A DNA stretch of 64,000 nucleotides from Paenibacillus sp. CF384. Lineage in GTDB: Bacteria > Bacillota > Bacilli > Paenibacillales > Paenibacillaceae. Positions 1-9,202 of the stretch are shown piece by piece; positions within the stretch are counted from its first letter, which is position 1; each line of letters starts with the position of its first letter. Made by a program: the position numbers and the translations under genes. The notes beneath the pieces are model-generated. The model saw only the letters and a list, made by a program, of their open reading frames with translations. It was not told the DNA's origin and did no database searches. Where the stretch lies: NCBI RefSeq assembly GCF_900106745.1, contig NZ_FNNV01000003.1:62001-126000 (forward strand), in the 5' to 3' direction.

Positions 1-1991
1 GGATGAAAACATTGCCGAGCGCCCTGCGCACGGCGCCGGACCCGGAAATTCGTTGGCGCATGATTATGCGTCGTACGGAGCTGGAGAAGAAGGACCCGCC
101 GAAAATTCGGATCCAGCGTGTCCTGTGGGAGTATTGGAACGGCAGCGGATGGGTACGAATTCCCGGAAGCGAACGTTATGAGACTTTGTTCAGCGAGCTG
201 CCCGAGCATGAAGACTTGAACTGCAGCGTTTCCCTGCATTGCCCGCAGGATTTAGAGCAAACCTTCGTCAATGCGCAGTTTGATTATTGGATTCGTGTTC
301 GTGTCGTCGCGATGGACAACTTCTACGCACCGGAAATGATTTATGTCACGCCGTGGATGGATGAATTGAAGCTCCGATACCATTACGAGGACCGCAATTT
401 CCCGGCAGCATCCGCCATCATGTTCAATAATGCGGCAATGAGGGAAGTGACGAGGGAAGCAAGCGGCGGCGGCAAGCCGTTTCGGCCGTTTGAGCCCATT
501 GATTGCAGCTATCCCGCTGTCATATTCGGATTTGATTCGCCTCCGCTTAAAGGCCCGATTACGATGCAGGTTACGCTGCAGCCAGCGAAATGGGACGCTT
601 CGAAGCGGCCATGGATCGAGTGGGAGGCGCTCGTTCGCGAAGGTACATCGGTGCATTGGAAGCTCTTATCCGTCATCGATGAGACGAACGGATTCATAGA
701 AAGCGGCCTCGTGCAATTTGCAGGTCCGCCGGAGCTCCATCAGACGCTGCTCTATGGCAGGGAACGCTATTGGCTGCGTGCTGTCAACCGCGACGGTTGT
801 TATGACCTGGAGGATCAAGCGAAACCTGCTGCTAAGCGGCTGGATATGAACGCCGTGCAAGTGCTGCAGCAGCGAACCATAACCGGGGAAACCCCGGAGC
901 GAACACGCGGGGTCTATCGATTATCCCGATCGCCGGTCATCGCGGAGGAAGTGTGGGTCGATGAAACCGAGACGATGCCTAAGCATGAATTGGAAGAGCA
1001 GCTGTCGCTGCTACCTGCTAACTTCGAAGTCTTATATGACAGTGAAGGGCAAGTGCAGCGCGTATGGGTCAAATGGAGCGGTGTAGAATCGTTCCTCACT
1101 TCATCTGCAATGGATCGTCATTATGTTCTCGACGGTTCTGCTGGAACCATTACCTTCGGTGAAGGAATCAGAGGTCGCGCCGTCCCAGGCGGCGGACCGG
1201 ACAGTATTCGAGTGAATTACAAAGTGACGGCAGGAGCAGACGGCAATATCGGGGCAGGCGAGATTACAGGATTGCTGCAATCCATCGCGTTCATAGCCGG
1301 CGCAACGAATCCAAGCGCAGCCGGCGGAGGCTGCCATACTGAGCATCTCGAGGCAGCATTGCTTCGTGGACCGCAGCGACTGAAGCATCAAGGTCGCGCC
1401 GTAACGGCTGAAGACTTCGAATGGCTGGCAAGAGAGGCATATCCGGGTCTGGCTAAAGTAAAATGTCTGCCCAATCGGAACGTTCATCTGGAGCGCAGCC
1501 TAGGCTCGATTACGTTAGTAGCATTATCGGAGCCCGGCGATTCCGGATACGCTCTGTTTCCCGCGTTGAAACGCCAAATCGAAGCGTATTTGATAGAACG
1601 CGCTGCGAATACGGTTTCTCATCAGCCATCGGTTCAAGTCATTGCGCCGGCATTTCTATATGTATCCGTTACGGTTTCAGTTACAGTCGAGTCACTTGAG
1701 GATGTGCTGCCTGCAGAGGCGGCATGCCTAACAAGACTTGCACAGTTTCTGGATCCCATACGAGGCAAGCTGGACGGACGAGGCTGGGAGATTGGCGAAA
1801 CCTTGCATGAATCGCTCTTCTATTCCCTGCTTAAATCCGTTCGTGCAATCAAAAACATCGATAAACTTTACATCTCCATGCTGAAGTCGGAAGACGGCAC
1901 AACCATCGAAATTGATCCGTCCAAGCAATCCATGTACCCGCATGCTTTGCTCTGCAGCGGCACGCATACCGTCAAAGTAACAACGAGCTAA
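1..1991 (+). CDS. Baseplate J-like protein of an eCIS/phage-tail-like particle (5' partial)
   Basis: This is the C-terminal 660 or so residues of a large baseplate wedge protein. The frame is open to the left edge, and the ATG at position 3 has no visible ribosome binding site, so the true start lies upstream. Around residues 370-420 is the pattern typical of baseplate J proteins: a conserved FGEG-x-RGR motif followed by an RVNYKVTAGADGN-type strand. Around 470-500 is the RAVTAEDFEWLA segment that precedes the C-terminal domain. Family knowledge: such proteins (Afp11/Pvc11-like, gp6-like) form the wedge between spike and sheath of contractile particles. The next gene is a second protein of the same kind, 45 bp downstream. 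The family assignment is firm; the exact Afp-type number is inferred from order. Confidence 0.85.
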   Translation, partial: MKTLPSALRTAPDPEIRWRMIMRRTELEKKDPPKIRIQRVLWEYWNGSGWVRIPGSERYETLFSELPEHEDLNCSVSLHCPQDLEQTFVNAQFDYWIRVRVVAMDNFYAPEMIYVTPWMDELKLRYHYEDRNFPAASAIMFNNAAMREVTREASGGGKPFRPFEPIDCSYPAVIFGFDSPPLKGPITMQVTLQPAKWDASKRPWIEWEALVREGTSVHWKLLSVIDETNGFIESGLVQFAGPPELHQTLLYGRERYWLRAVNRDGCYDLEDQAKPAAKRLDMNAVQVLQQRTITGETPERTRGVYRLSRSPVIAEEVWVDETETMPKHELEEQLSLLPANFEVLYDSEGQVQRVWVKWSGVESFLTSSAMDRHYVLDGSAGTITFGEGIRGRAVPGGGPDSIRVNYKVTAGADGNIGAGEITGLLQSIAFIAGATNPSAAGGGCHTEHLEAALLRGPQRLKHQGRAVTAEDFEWLAREAYPGLAKVKCLPNRNVHLERSLGSITLVALSEPGDSGYALFPALKRQIEAYLIERAANTVSHQPSVQVIAPAFLYVSVTVSVTVESLEDVLPAEAACLTRLAQFLDPIRGKLDGRGWEIGETLHESLFYSLLKSVRAIKNIDKLYISMLKSEDGTTIEIDPSKQSMYPHALLCSGTHTVKVTTS

Positions 1992-2036
1992 AACCAGCGT
2001 GCCTTCCGGCACCGAACAAGAAAGGAGGTGCACGTC

Positions 2037-4337
2037 TTGCTGCCGATACCCAATTTAGATGATCGTCGCTTTCAGCAAATCGTAGAAGAAGCGCGTAAGG
2101 CGATTCCGAAGTTTATGCCGGAATGGACGGACGAGAATGCGCATGATCCCGGCATTACGCTGATTGAGCTGTTCGCATGGCTAAGCGAAATGCAGCAGTT
2201 CTATATCAATCGCGTGCCGGAGCGCAATCAGCTTAAGTTTCTGAAGCTGCTCGGCGCTAAGCCGCAGCTGGCACATCGCGCGCATACACAGGTCAGCTTC
2301 CAAGGTGGGGATCGGCCCCTCATGCTGCCGAAGGGCACGAAGCTGCAGGCGCAGGATCAACCCTTCGAAACGACAGAAGCGATCCGGCTGCATCCCGCCC
2401 GAATCGATCGCATCATCGTTCGAACAGAGAAAGAAGCGAATGATTACACATCGACTAACGACCATGTCGGCGTTTCGTTCTATGCTTTCGGCCCTGAAGC
2501 TCGTCAAGGCAGCAGACTGTACATCGCCTTTGACCTTGAACTGATGCCGGGGGATGAACTGACCATGGCGATTTCATTGTTCGACGATGGGTTGGTTCCG
2601 CTTATCCCTGTGGACGACGCAAGCAAGGCAATCGTACCTTCTGCTAAAGTATCGTGGAAGTTCTATGGGAACAACGGTACGCCGCCTGAACTCGCAGGCG
2701 CAGAGCACATTCAACAAGACAGCGTAATCGGAGCTACCGGTAGCGGGCCATCCGCGTGGATGCCGCTTGAGCTCATTCACGATGATACGGTTCAGCTCAT
2801 GTACAACGGGATGATTACATTTCGTGTACCTCATGGAATGAGACCGGTCATGGTCCATCCGGCTAACGACAGGGGACGCTATTGGTTCTGCTGCACGGCT
2901 GAGCAACCGGGCTACGAGAATCCGCCGCGGATCGAACATATTGCGTTCAATACCGTGAAGGCCGTCCAACAATATACGTTTAGTGAATTGTTTCATGCTG
3001 ATAGGATCGACGGGGACAAGCAGGAGATGATCGTCTCTTCCTACCTTGCCGCTAATGGGTTCATTCGCGTTCAACAATCCCAGCAAGGGTCAGACGGATG
3101 GGTCGATTTGCGGGAAACGATAGATTACGAGCTGAACCAGCATTTAGAAACAGGTGAAGCGGTGGTCACCTTGATTGCCGGAGCGGAAAGTCCAAGCCCG
3201 GCATCACTGCCGCAACAAAGCAGAACAACCTTGCGGGTGATCGCCCAGACTGAGGCATTCCGCGAGCAGTGTATCATCGGGCAGAGCAACGGTTTGCCGA
3301 GACAGAAGTTAGTTGTCTACGATTATCCGTTGCAGAATAACCGGTTTACGCTCCAGATCGGGCGTAAGCTTCAAGGTGGAAGCTGGCTATGGGAGGATTG
3401 GACCGAAGTGGATAACTTCGACAACTCCACATCCACGGATCGGCATTTCCTATTCGACGCAGCGGAGCATGAGATTAGATTTGGCGATAATGAGCGCGGA
3501 AGTGTTCCGCAAGCATGCGATGAGCCGAATATTTGGGTCATTGCCTGCTTGCTGGGAGGTGGAACTCGCGGCAACGTGAAGCCCCATCTCATTACCGAAA
3601 TCGTCTCGCTAAATGAATCAAGCGAACAACTGCTCGGACAGCTTTCCGTAACGAATCATCAGTTTGCTGTAGGGGGAACGGAAGCGGAATCGCTTGAAGC
3701 CTGCATCGAACGTGTTCGCAGAGAACTCCATGAGCCGTTTCGGGCCGTTACGGCAGAAGATGTCGAGCATATCGTTCGTCATACGCCAGGACTTCGGGTA
3801 GCGCGAGTCAAGGCGTTGCCGCTCTACATGAAAGGGCTAAAGGACTATCCACGTAACCAAGCGCCCGGCCAACTGACCGTTGCGGTTGTTCCATATAGTC
3901 CGGCAGTTACTCCGACTCCGAGCATTGGATTTCTTGAGAGCGTGAAGCGGCATCTGGACGAACGTAGATTGATTACGACGGAAGTCCATGTCATTGCACC
4001 TGAATATATCGGCATCACGGTGCATGCCATCATCGTCGTCGAGCCTCATTTTGTTGATGAAAGCATGCAGATCGTCATGGCGCTCAACAGGCTGTTAAGG
4101 CCGCTTGATGGCCGAGACGGTTCGAAAGGCTGGCCTTTTGGCAGGACGGTATATAAGGGAGATCTGTTCGGGCTCATGAATGAGATGAAAGGCGTCGCCT
4201 ATATTCAGGAATTATGGTTAGACGCTGAAGGGCAGGGCTGGACCAAAACTTCCGGTGGCGATATCGAGCTTCCTCCGTATGGATTGGTCTACTCGGCCGG
4301 GCATGAGATCGAACTTATCAGTAGAACGAACCTGTAA
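2037..4337 (+). CDS. Putative baseplate assembly protein (second baseplate J-type, Afp12-like)
   Basis: The 766-residue product starts with an N-terminal domain containing NAHDPGITLIELFAWLSE, characteristic of the putative baseplate assembly family of contractile tails. A baseplate J-type core follows (RFGDNERGSVP near residues 485-500, RAVTAEDVEHI near 565-575) and then a C-terminal domain. The start chosen is TTG at 2037, because the perfect AAAGGAGGTG site at 2021-2030 lies 8 nt upstream. The GTG at 2028 is inside that site and cannot be the start. Its partner is the preceding baseplate gene; both are expected in the wedge ring of the particle. The product is cytoplasmic and has no signal peptide. 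Family assignment is confident from motifs; the partner role is inferred from other eCIS. Confidence 0.86.
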   Translation: MLPIPNLDDRRFQQIVEEARKAIPKFMPEWTDENAHDPGITLIELFAWLSEMQQFYINRVPERNQLKFLKLLGAKPQLAHRAHTQVSFQGGDRPLMLPKGTKLQAQDQPFETTEAIRLHPARIDRIIVRTEKEANDYTSTNDHVGVSFYAFGPEARQGSRLYIAFDLELMPGDELTMAISLFDDGLVPLIPVDDASKAIVPSAKVSWKFYGNNGTPPELAGAEHIQQDSVIGATGSGPSAWMPLELIHDDTVQLMYNGMITFRVPHGMRPVMVHPANDRGRYWFCCTAEQPGYENPPRIEHIAFNTVKAVQQYTFSELFHADRIDGDKQEMIVSSYLAANGFIRVQQSQQGSDGWVDLRETIDYELNQHLETGEAVVTLIAGAESPSPASLPQQSRTTLRVIAQTEAFREQCIIGQSNGLPRQKLVVYDYPLQNNRFTLQIGRKLQGGSWLWEDWTEVDNFDNSTSTDRHFLFDAAEHEIRFGDNERGSVPQACDEPNIWVIACLLGGGTRGNVKPHLITEIVSLNESSEQLLGQLSVTNHQFAVGGTEAESLEACIERVRRELHEPFRAVTAEDVEHIVRHTPGLRVARVKALPLYMKGLKDYPRNQAPGQLTVAVVPYSPAVTPTPSIGFLESVKRHLDERRLITTEVHVIAPEYIGITVHAIIVVEPHFVDESMQIVMALNRLLRPLDGRDGSKGWPFGRTVYKGDLFGLMNEMKGVAYIQELWLDAEGQGWTKTSGGDIELPPYGLVYSAGHEIELISRTNL

Positions 4338-4395
4338 GTTGCGATTGCACGGGAGCAGAGCAGGACATTCGGAAACGTAAGGGGGGGGAGACGAG

Positions 4396-6489
4396 CTGGA
4401 GCAGGGGACGTTATTTTTCTCAATGAATAAGGAAAGTGACTGGGCTTCAAGCGGCAAGGCTAACTTGGAATGGACAGAGGCCGGGCTGCGCATCACACAA
4501 ACGCAAAAATACGGCATACGTAGCACGCTGCATCTGAACGATTTAGATGGCATTCGCGATGTCCACGAGTTCGTTATCGGGCCTTACGGCAGACTTTATG
4601 TCCTGGATGGAGCCAGTGACGTGTGGTTATATGATTCGGAATACCATCATCACGAGAAGCTGTTTCCAAGCGGTCATGGACTATTCGGTATCCGATCGTT
4701 GCTCGCGGTCATCGGCGATACGCTCCTTGTGGCGGATCCGGAGAAGCAGCAATGCTCGGCATATGCAATCGGTAACTCCCAGACGTACTGGAGCTTAAGC
4801 GAATGTAATGGAATCGAGCTCTATCCGATCGCAGCGGCATCTGATGACCATCACTTCTATGTGGTCACACCGCTTGCGGTCCAGCGGAATCCCGAAGGTG
4901 ACCTGATCGTTCCGGCAGGCACGGGTATTGGGATCGTGAAGATCGATCGGAACGGACAATGTGCAGGCATTGTAACGGAGGAGAAATGGGTGCTGCCAAC
5001 GGCCGTGAAGCTGCACTACTTATATAAGCGCTTCTACGTCGCTGTATCTAAGGAACGTAGCGTTTATGTGTTTGACAGCGAGGCGCACACGCTGCGCGGC
5101 TTCTCACCTGATGGGGAAATGATCTCTCGGATGTTTCTGCCTTCTTTGAAATTTGCCGGACTGGCTGTTGATTCGATGAACCAGCTCTATATCGGCGACT
5201 CCAGACATATCGCTGATGAAGGGGAAGACGATCGATTCGTATTGAACCTCGGCGAAACCGGGGAATTCATTACGAAGGTGCCGGGCTCCAGGGGCAAAGC
5301 GGACAAGCTGATGTTCGACGCACGCGACCGCATGTACATTCTGAACGCCGAAGAAGGTACGGTTACGGTGCTTGAGCTGCAGCCAAGGACGATGGAACGA
5401 ATGGAAACCGGCGCCCTCGAAGGCATTTGTCTCACAACCGCATTAGACAGCACGGAAGCCGAAACGGTCTGGCACAAAATGGTGCTGGAAGCGGACATCC
5501 CGGATGAAACGCAGCTGCGAATCTCGTACTTCTGCTCCGATCAGAAGCAGATGATCATCGGCGGCAGGTTTATGGCGATGGATGATTTCATTCGTGACGA
5601 GAACCGTGACATGTTGGAGAAATCGCGAACGCTGGAGCCGTTCTGGTCGGCACCGGTTACGAATCCGAAGGATGCCCTGTTCTTCGATGCCAAAGGCCGG
5701 TATATGTGGCTCAAGATCGAATGGATCGGCAGTGAGCGTAAAACGCCATGCCTCTCTAAGCTGAGAGTTGTATTTCCGCGAAGCACCTATTTGAGCCATC
5801 TGCCAGCCGTCTATCAAGAGGATCCGACCGGTTTTACGGAACGATTCCTAGCCTTGTTCGGCACGATGTTCGATAGTATCGAGACGCAGGTTCAAGAGAT
5901 TCCGCGTCACTTGGACAGCGAGCTGACGGAAGGGCCGTATCTGAAATGGCTGGGCAGCTGGCTGGGCATCGAGGTGGATGAGCATTGGAGCGATGAGCAA
6001 ATACGCCGATTCATTCGTGAGGCGCCGCAGTTGTATCGGTATAGAGGTACCCGCCGAGGCATCGAGAAGATGGTCGAGATTTACACAGGCAGCAAGCCGT
6101 ACATCGTGGAATATTTTCAATATCGCATGATGCGGGAATCCGCGGAGCTCCGCGAATTGACCGATTTACTATACGGCATGCATCCTTGCAGCTTCTCCGT
6201 CCTCGTCACGACAGAGCAGGCGAATACAGAGAAACAGCGGCTCATGCTGGAGCGCATGCTGAATGAACATAAACCGGCGTTTACGGATGCGCATCTAATT
6301 GTGCTTCAGCCGTGGATGTACCTCGATATGCATACGTATCTGGAAGTCAATACTCTGTTATCGGAGCCGTCGCTGCTGCGAATCGATCCGAACCGTTCGA
6401 TGCCAAGCGATACGATCATCGTCGATGTCGACCGCGATAGACGGCTAGATCTCCATACGCGCTTAGGCTTGGATTCAGAGATGGAATAG
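4396..6489 (+). CDS. Tail protein I domain protein with N-terminal beta-propeller (baseplate component)
   Basis: Residues of roughly the first 320 form repeating blades of NHL/propeller type (for example GPYGRLYVLDGASD and DARDRMYILNAEEGT). The C-terminal 240 residues carry the phage tail protein I region (SHLPAVYQEDPTGFTERFLA, then LKWLGSWLGIEVDEHW and YRYRGTRRGIEKMVEIYTG). In contractile particles this protein connects the wedge to the tail periphery; the propeller may face outward. The first ATG is at 4423, but it lacks a well-placed ribosome binding site. A G-rich site at 4379-4390 stands 5-8 nt before an in-frame CTG at 4396 that adds nine residues, so a CTG start is suggested here with moderate confidence. 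The gene lies between baseplate gene 2 and the fourth cluster gene, with short gaps. Confidence 0.8.
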   Translation: MEQGTLFFSMNKESDWASSGKANLEWTEAGLRITQTQKYGIRSTLHLNDLDGIRDVHEFVIGPYGRLYVLDGASDVWLYDSEYHHHEKLFPSGHGLFGIRSLLAVIGDTLLVADPEKQQCSAYAIGNSQTYWSLSECNGIELYPIAAASDDHHFYVVTPLAVQRNPEGDLIVPAGTGIGIVKIDRNGQCAGIVTEEKWVLPTAVKLHYLYKRFYVAVSKERSVYVFDSEAHTLRGFSPDGEMISRMFLPSLKFAGLAVDSMNQLYIGDSRHIADEGEDDRFVLNLGETGEFITKVPGSRGKADKLMFDARDRMYILNAEEGTVTVLELQPRTMERMETGALEGICLTTALDSTEAETVWHKMVLEADIPDETQLRISYFCSDQKQMIIGGRFMAMDDFIRDENRDMLEKSRTLEPFWSAPVTNPKDALFFDAKGRYMWLKIEWIGSERKTPCLSKLRVVFPRSTYLSHLPAVYQEDPTGFTERFLALFGTMFDSIETQVQEIPRHLDSELTEGPYLKWLGSWLGIEVDEHWSDEQIRRFIREAPQLYRYRGTRRGIEKMVEIYTGSKPYIVEYFQYRMMRESAELRELTDLLYGMHPCSFSVLVTTEQANTEKQRLMLERMLNEHKPAFTDAHLIVLQPWMYLDMHTYLEVNTLLSEPSLLRIDPNRSMPSDTIIVDVDRDRRLDLHTRLGLDSEME

Positions 6490-6538
6490 AGCATGAACAG
6501 AGGAATGATCGTCGACTATTTTTTTAGGAGCTGATGGG

Positions 6539-8227
6539 GTGAAGAAAAGCAGATATTACCCGTTTGAACGGAATCGTTATTTCTATGGGAAATTGCTGAC
6601 GGTTCGGGATTTCGAATCCGAGCAAAAATATGTCGGCGACAAACGCCGTCTGCTGAATCGGCTTCTTGTTGGAAGCGGGGTCGTGTCCGGCATGCATGTC
6701 GTGGCGGTGGACGACAAATCCATTACCGTCGAGATGGGCGTGGCAATCGATTATGCCGGCCGTGAAATCGTTATTCCGTCTCCGACGACGCTGAAGCTGT
6801 CGATGATCGAAGGATTCACGAACAACGAGTATAAGAAGAACGTCTATCTCTACGCGGCTTATGATGAGAAAGGGAAAGAACCGGTACATGCGATAGCGAA
6901 TTCCGCAGTTCGTTCCGAGGATGTCAGCGAATATAATCGCGTATTGGAGAGCTACCGTTTGTTCATCAAGGAGGAGGCGCCTGATCCGGCATCCTTCGAG
7001 CATGTTCGTCTGTCTGAGGTCATTGCGCCAATCTATCAGGATGGACAAGTTCGTATCTACCAGCGCATGCCTAAGTACGCTGGGCAGGAAGCGGTAGTCG
7101 ATGTAACGCTTGTAGTTGAGAAAACGTTGCAAACTCCGCGCATTTCGCTTGAGTTTCAAGTGGAAGCTGACGGCCTGACACCGGTTGGATTGGAGGACGG
7201 TTTGGTTTCGTTCTCGGAGCCGGGCGACGGACAGGAAACCGAATATACATACACGTATTCCGTGAAAGCGGCAAATTGGGCCAATGGGCGTAAAGCCTCG
7301 CTTCGCATCGACAGCCAGAGCATCGTCCTCAATATTGGCGACATGCGCGTTCCGATTGATAGCAACCCGACCCATGAAGTGGAGATTATAAGCGAGCCGG
7401 CTGTTGAACGCATCATGCGTGATTATTTTGATCGGACGTTGGATCAAGCAGTTGATGGCGTTGCGGAACAGAGTATCTGTCTGGCGAAGATTAGCTTGCT
7501 TCAAATGGGACCGACCTATATGATCGAGGGCGTTGAGCGTGTGCCATTCGGTGAATACGTGTACAATCCTTCTCTTCTGCAGCGTGTGGGCGCTTTTGGC
7601 ACGAAAGACCAACTGTCCAAGTTCTTCACGTCTTCGGAAGCGTTCACCGTGCCTTTCGGACAAGAGCCGCAGCTGGATGTGGACTATAATCCGGAGCGGA
7701 GCGAGTTCTCCTTCAAGCTTGGCGTTCCACAGCCGCAGCATTTGCAAGATGAGCTTGCTACCGGTACGGTAACGGTGGAGCTTGAGCCGAACGCGAAGAG
7801 CGGTCTGTATTTCTTCTCTCGCGGGCAGAAGAACTATGTTACAGGCGAGATCGAGAGCGGGCTCGGCGAAGGTCAACTCTATGTGATGGTCGGCCTCGAG
7901 GACAAGGATGTTAATATTACCTCTGATCTGCTGCAAGCAAGCGATCAAGTGTACTACGGATCTTCCGATGTGTTCAAAGGAAGCGAATTCGAGTCCCAGC
8001 TGCCTAACGTTACATTCGGTACAGTGGTGTATCCGAGCAAGGGGACGTTCCGCATCGGGATGAAGCTGGGGCAGGCAACGGAAGCTTCGGCGATCAAGCT
8101 GCGCTGGTGGGCGTTCAAGAAGCTGCCGGGGGCGGAGTCAGCTGTAGTGGTTGAATCAGCAGCAGCAGCTGCTGCGAAGGTTATCCAATCGGGGATGAAA
8201 GAAGCGGCGGCATCGACGGATAAATAA
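6539..8227 (+). CDS. Conserved protein of eCIS cluster, function unknown
   Basis: This 562-residue protein begins with a strongly patterned N-terminus (RNRYFYGKLLTVRDFE, then KRRLLNRLLVGSGVVSGM) that I associate with proteins encoded next to phage-tail-like clusters. The remainder is rich in beta strands and ends in an alanine-rich tail. No catalytic motif, signal peptide or membrane segment is visible. Start is GTG at 6539 with AGGAG at 6526-6530, 8 nt upstream; an ATG at 6533 is followed by a stop in its own frame. It is the last gene of the plus-strand run and is followed by a strong terminator. A structural or assembly role in the injection particle is inferred only from position. Confidence 0.65.
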   Translation: MKKSRYYPFERNRYFYGKLLTVRDFESEQKYVGDKRRLLNRLLVGSGVVSGMHVVAVDDKSITVEMGVAIDYAGREIVIPSPTTLKLSMIEGFTNNEYKKNVYLYAAYDEKGKEPVHAIANSAVRSEDVSEYNRVLESYRLFIKEEAPDPASFEHVRLSEVIAPIYQDGQVRIYQRMPKYAGQEAVVDVTLVVEKTLQTPRISLEFQVEADGLTPVGLEDGLVSFSEPGDGQETEYTYTYSVKAANWANGRKASLRIDSQSIVLNIGDMRVPIDSNPTHEVEIISEPAVERIMRDYFDRTLDQAVDGVAEQSICLAKISLLQMGPTYMIEGVERVPFGEYVYNPSLLQRVGAFGTKDQLSKFFTSSEAFTVPFGQEPQLDVDYNPERSEFSFKLGVPQPQHLQDELATGTVTVELEPNAKSGLYFFSRGQKNYVTGEIESGLGEGQLYVMVGLEDKDVNITSDLLQASDQVYYGSSDVFKGSEFESQLPNVTFGTVVYPSKGTFRIGMKLGQATEASAIKLRWWAFKKLPGAESAVVVESAAAAAAKVIQSGMKEAAASTDK

Positions 8228-8241
8228 GGTAAAATGAAGAG

Positions 8242-8284
8242 CTGTCTCAAAAGTGCAGTGGTGACTTTTGGGACAGTTTTTGTT
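8242..8284 (+). terminator. Rho-independent terminator of the eCIS operon
   Basis: Arms CTGTCTCAAAAGT (8242-8254) and ACTTTTGGGACAG (8264-8276) pair over 13 positions with one G-T wobble and are followed by a T-rich tract. It ends the plus-strand baseplate operon 14 nt after its last stop codon. Confidence 0.88.
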
Positions 8285-8658
8285 TTGCTTGGGGAGATAA
8301 GCTTGTCTCCCGTACAACGGTTGATTAACCGGAAGTCGGGATAAATAATTACAGGCGAGCAAGTCGCTCGCACCACTGAATGTTGCTAACTAGGCAACAT
8401 TTGACCGTATTTGTGGCTGCATTGTCGGAAATGCTGCGCATTTTGCAACATTCTAACTTGAAATGCACCTTGAGATGGCGCCAACAATGAAAATGTTGCC
8501 TTCTGCACAACAATTGCAGGAGTACGAGTAGAAAACAGCAGATTTTTTGCCTTTGCCTTTCAAGCATCATTACAGTTCCAATCGCTCCTCGACTCAAATA
8601 ACCTCACCACCACCCAGACCCCAGCCAAGTCACCTACCACCTCCATGACCGCCACTTC
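8285..8658. other. Gene-free stretch with short inverted repeats
   Basis: No convincing reading frame is seen here. The stretch holds small dyads: GCGAGC/GCTCGC at 8355-8371 and AATGTTGC/GCAACATT at 8379-8401. Further TGTTGC or GCAACA copies occur near 8443 and 8500. It leads into the regular hairpin array that follows and may be a decayed part of similar sequence. Confidence 0.5.
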
Positions 8659-9081
8659 GAGAGTCGGAAAACGCGACTCTCAAACGTAAAATCATTGAAA
8701 AAAGCTGCTGAGAATCGGAAAATCCGCTTCTCAGCAGCCAAAGTCGCCAACCACCACATTCCCCCACCTCGATCTCGAGAGTCGGAAAACGCCACTCTCA
8801 ATCGAAAAAACACTGAAAAAAGCTGCTGAGAATCGGAAAATCCGCTTCTCAGCAGTCAAAGTCGCCCACCACCACCATGACGCCACCTCGAGAGTCGGAA
8901 AACGCGACTCTCAATCGTAAAATCACTGAAAAAGCTGCTGAGAGTCGGAAAATTCGCTTCTCATCAGCCAAAGTCGCCCACCACCACCATGATCCCACCT
9001 CGAGAGTAGGAAAACGCGACTCTCAATCGTAAAATCACTGAAAAAAGCTGCTGAGAGTCGGAAAATCCGCTTCTCAGCAGC
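8659..9081. repeat. Four-unit tandem array, each unit with two hairpins
   Basis: Four tandem units of about 112-118 bp. Each contains hairpin A (arms GAGAGTCG and CGACTCTC around a GAAAA-type loop) at 8659-8681, 8777-8799, 8890-8912 and 9002-9024. Each also contains hairpin B (arms GCTGCTGAGAA and TTCTCAGCAGC) at 8704-8738, 8822-8856, 8934-8968 and 9047-9081. Linkers are also conserved, with an AAAATCA-TGAAAAA spacer and a CACCACCA-rich stretch between units. Several units have arm substitutions (A2, A4, B3). It lies between two terminators and contains no gene. Function unknown; a nucleic-acid structural or mobile repeat family is inferred. Confidence 0.9.
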
Positions 9082-9160
9082 CAAAGTTGCCCACCACCAC
9101 CATGACCCTGTTGATGCCATCTGGAGTTGGTTGCATTCCTTTATAATCATTTAGTGAAAG

Positions 9161-9202
9161 AAAAAAGGCGGTGCAGAGATTAAATGCTGCGCCGCCTTTT
9201 TT
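9161..9202. terminator. Bidirectional terminator after the MORN gene
   Basis: Arms AAAAGGCGGTGCAG (9163-9176) and CTGCGCCGCCTTTT (9187-9200) pair with one wobble. Read on the minus strand the stem is followed by TTTTTTCTTT, so it terminates the DUF4280-MORN transcript immediately after its stop codon. The plus strand also carries T residues. Confidence 0.88.

Noticed and set aside
6524-7948. 474-codon minus-strand frame opposite the fourth eCIS gene
   Set aside because: The plus-strand frame has operon context, a good ribosome binding site and conserved motifs; the antisense frame has none.
8659-9081. CRISPR array
   Set aside because: The units are 112-118 bp with internal hairpins and conserved linkers; there are no short repeats with unique spacers and no cas genes.
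8923-9150. 75-codon minus-strand frame in the hairpin array
   Set aside because: It spans repeat units, and its product is repetitive for that reason.
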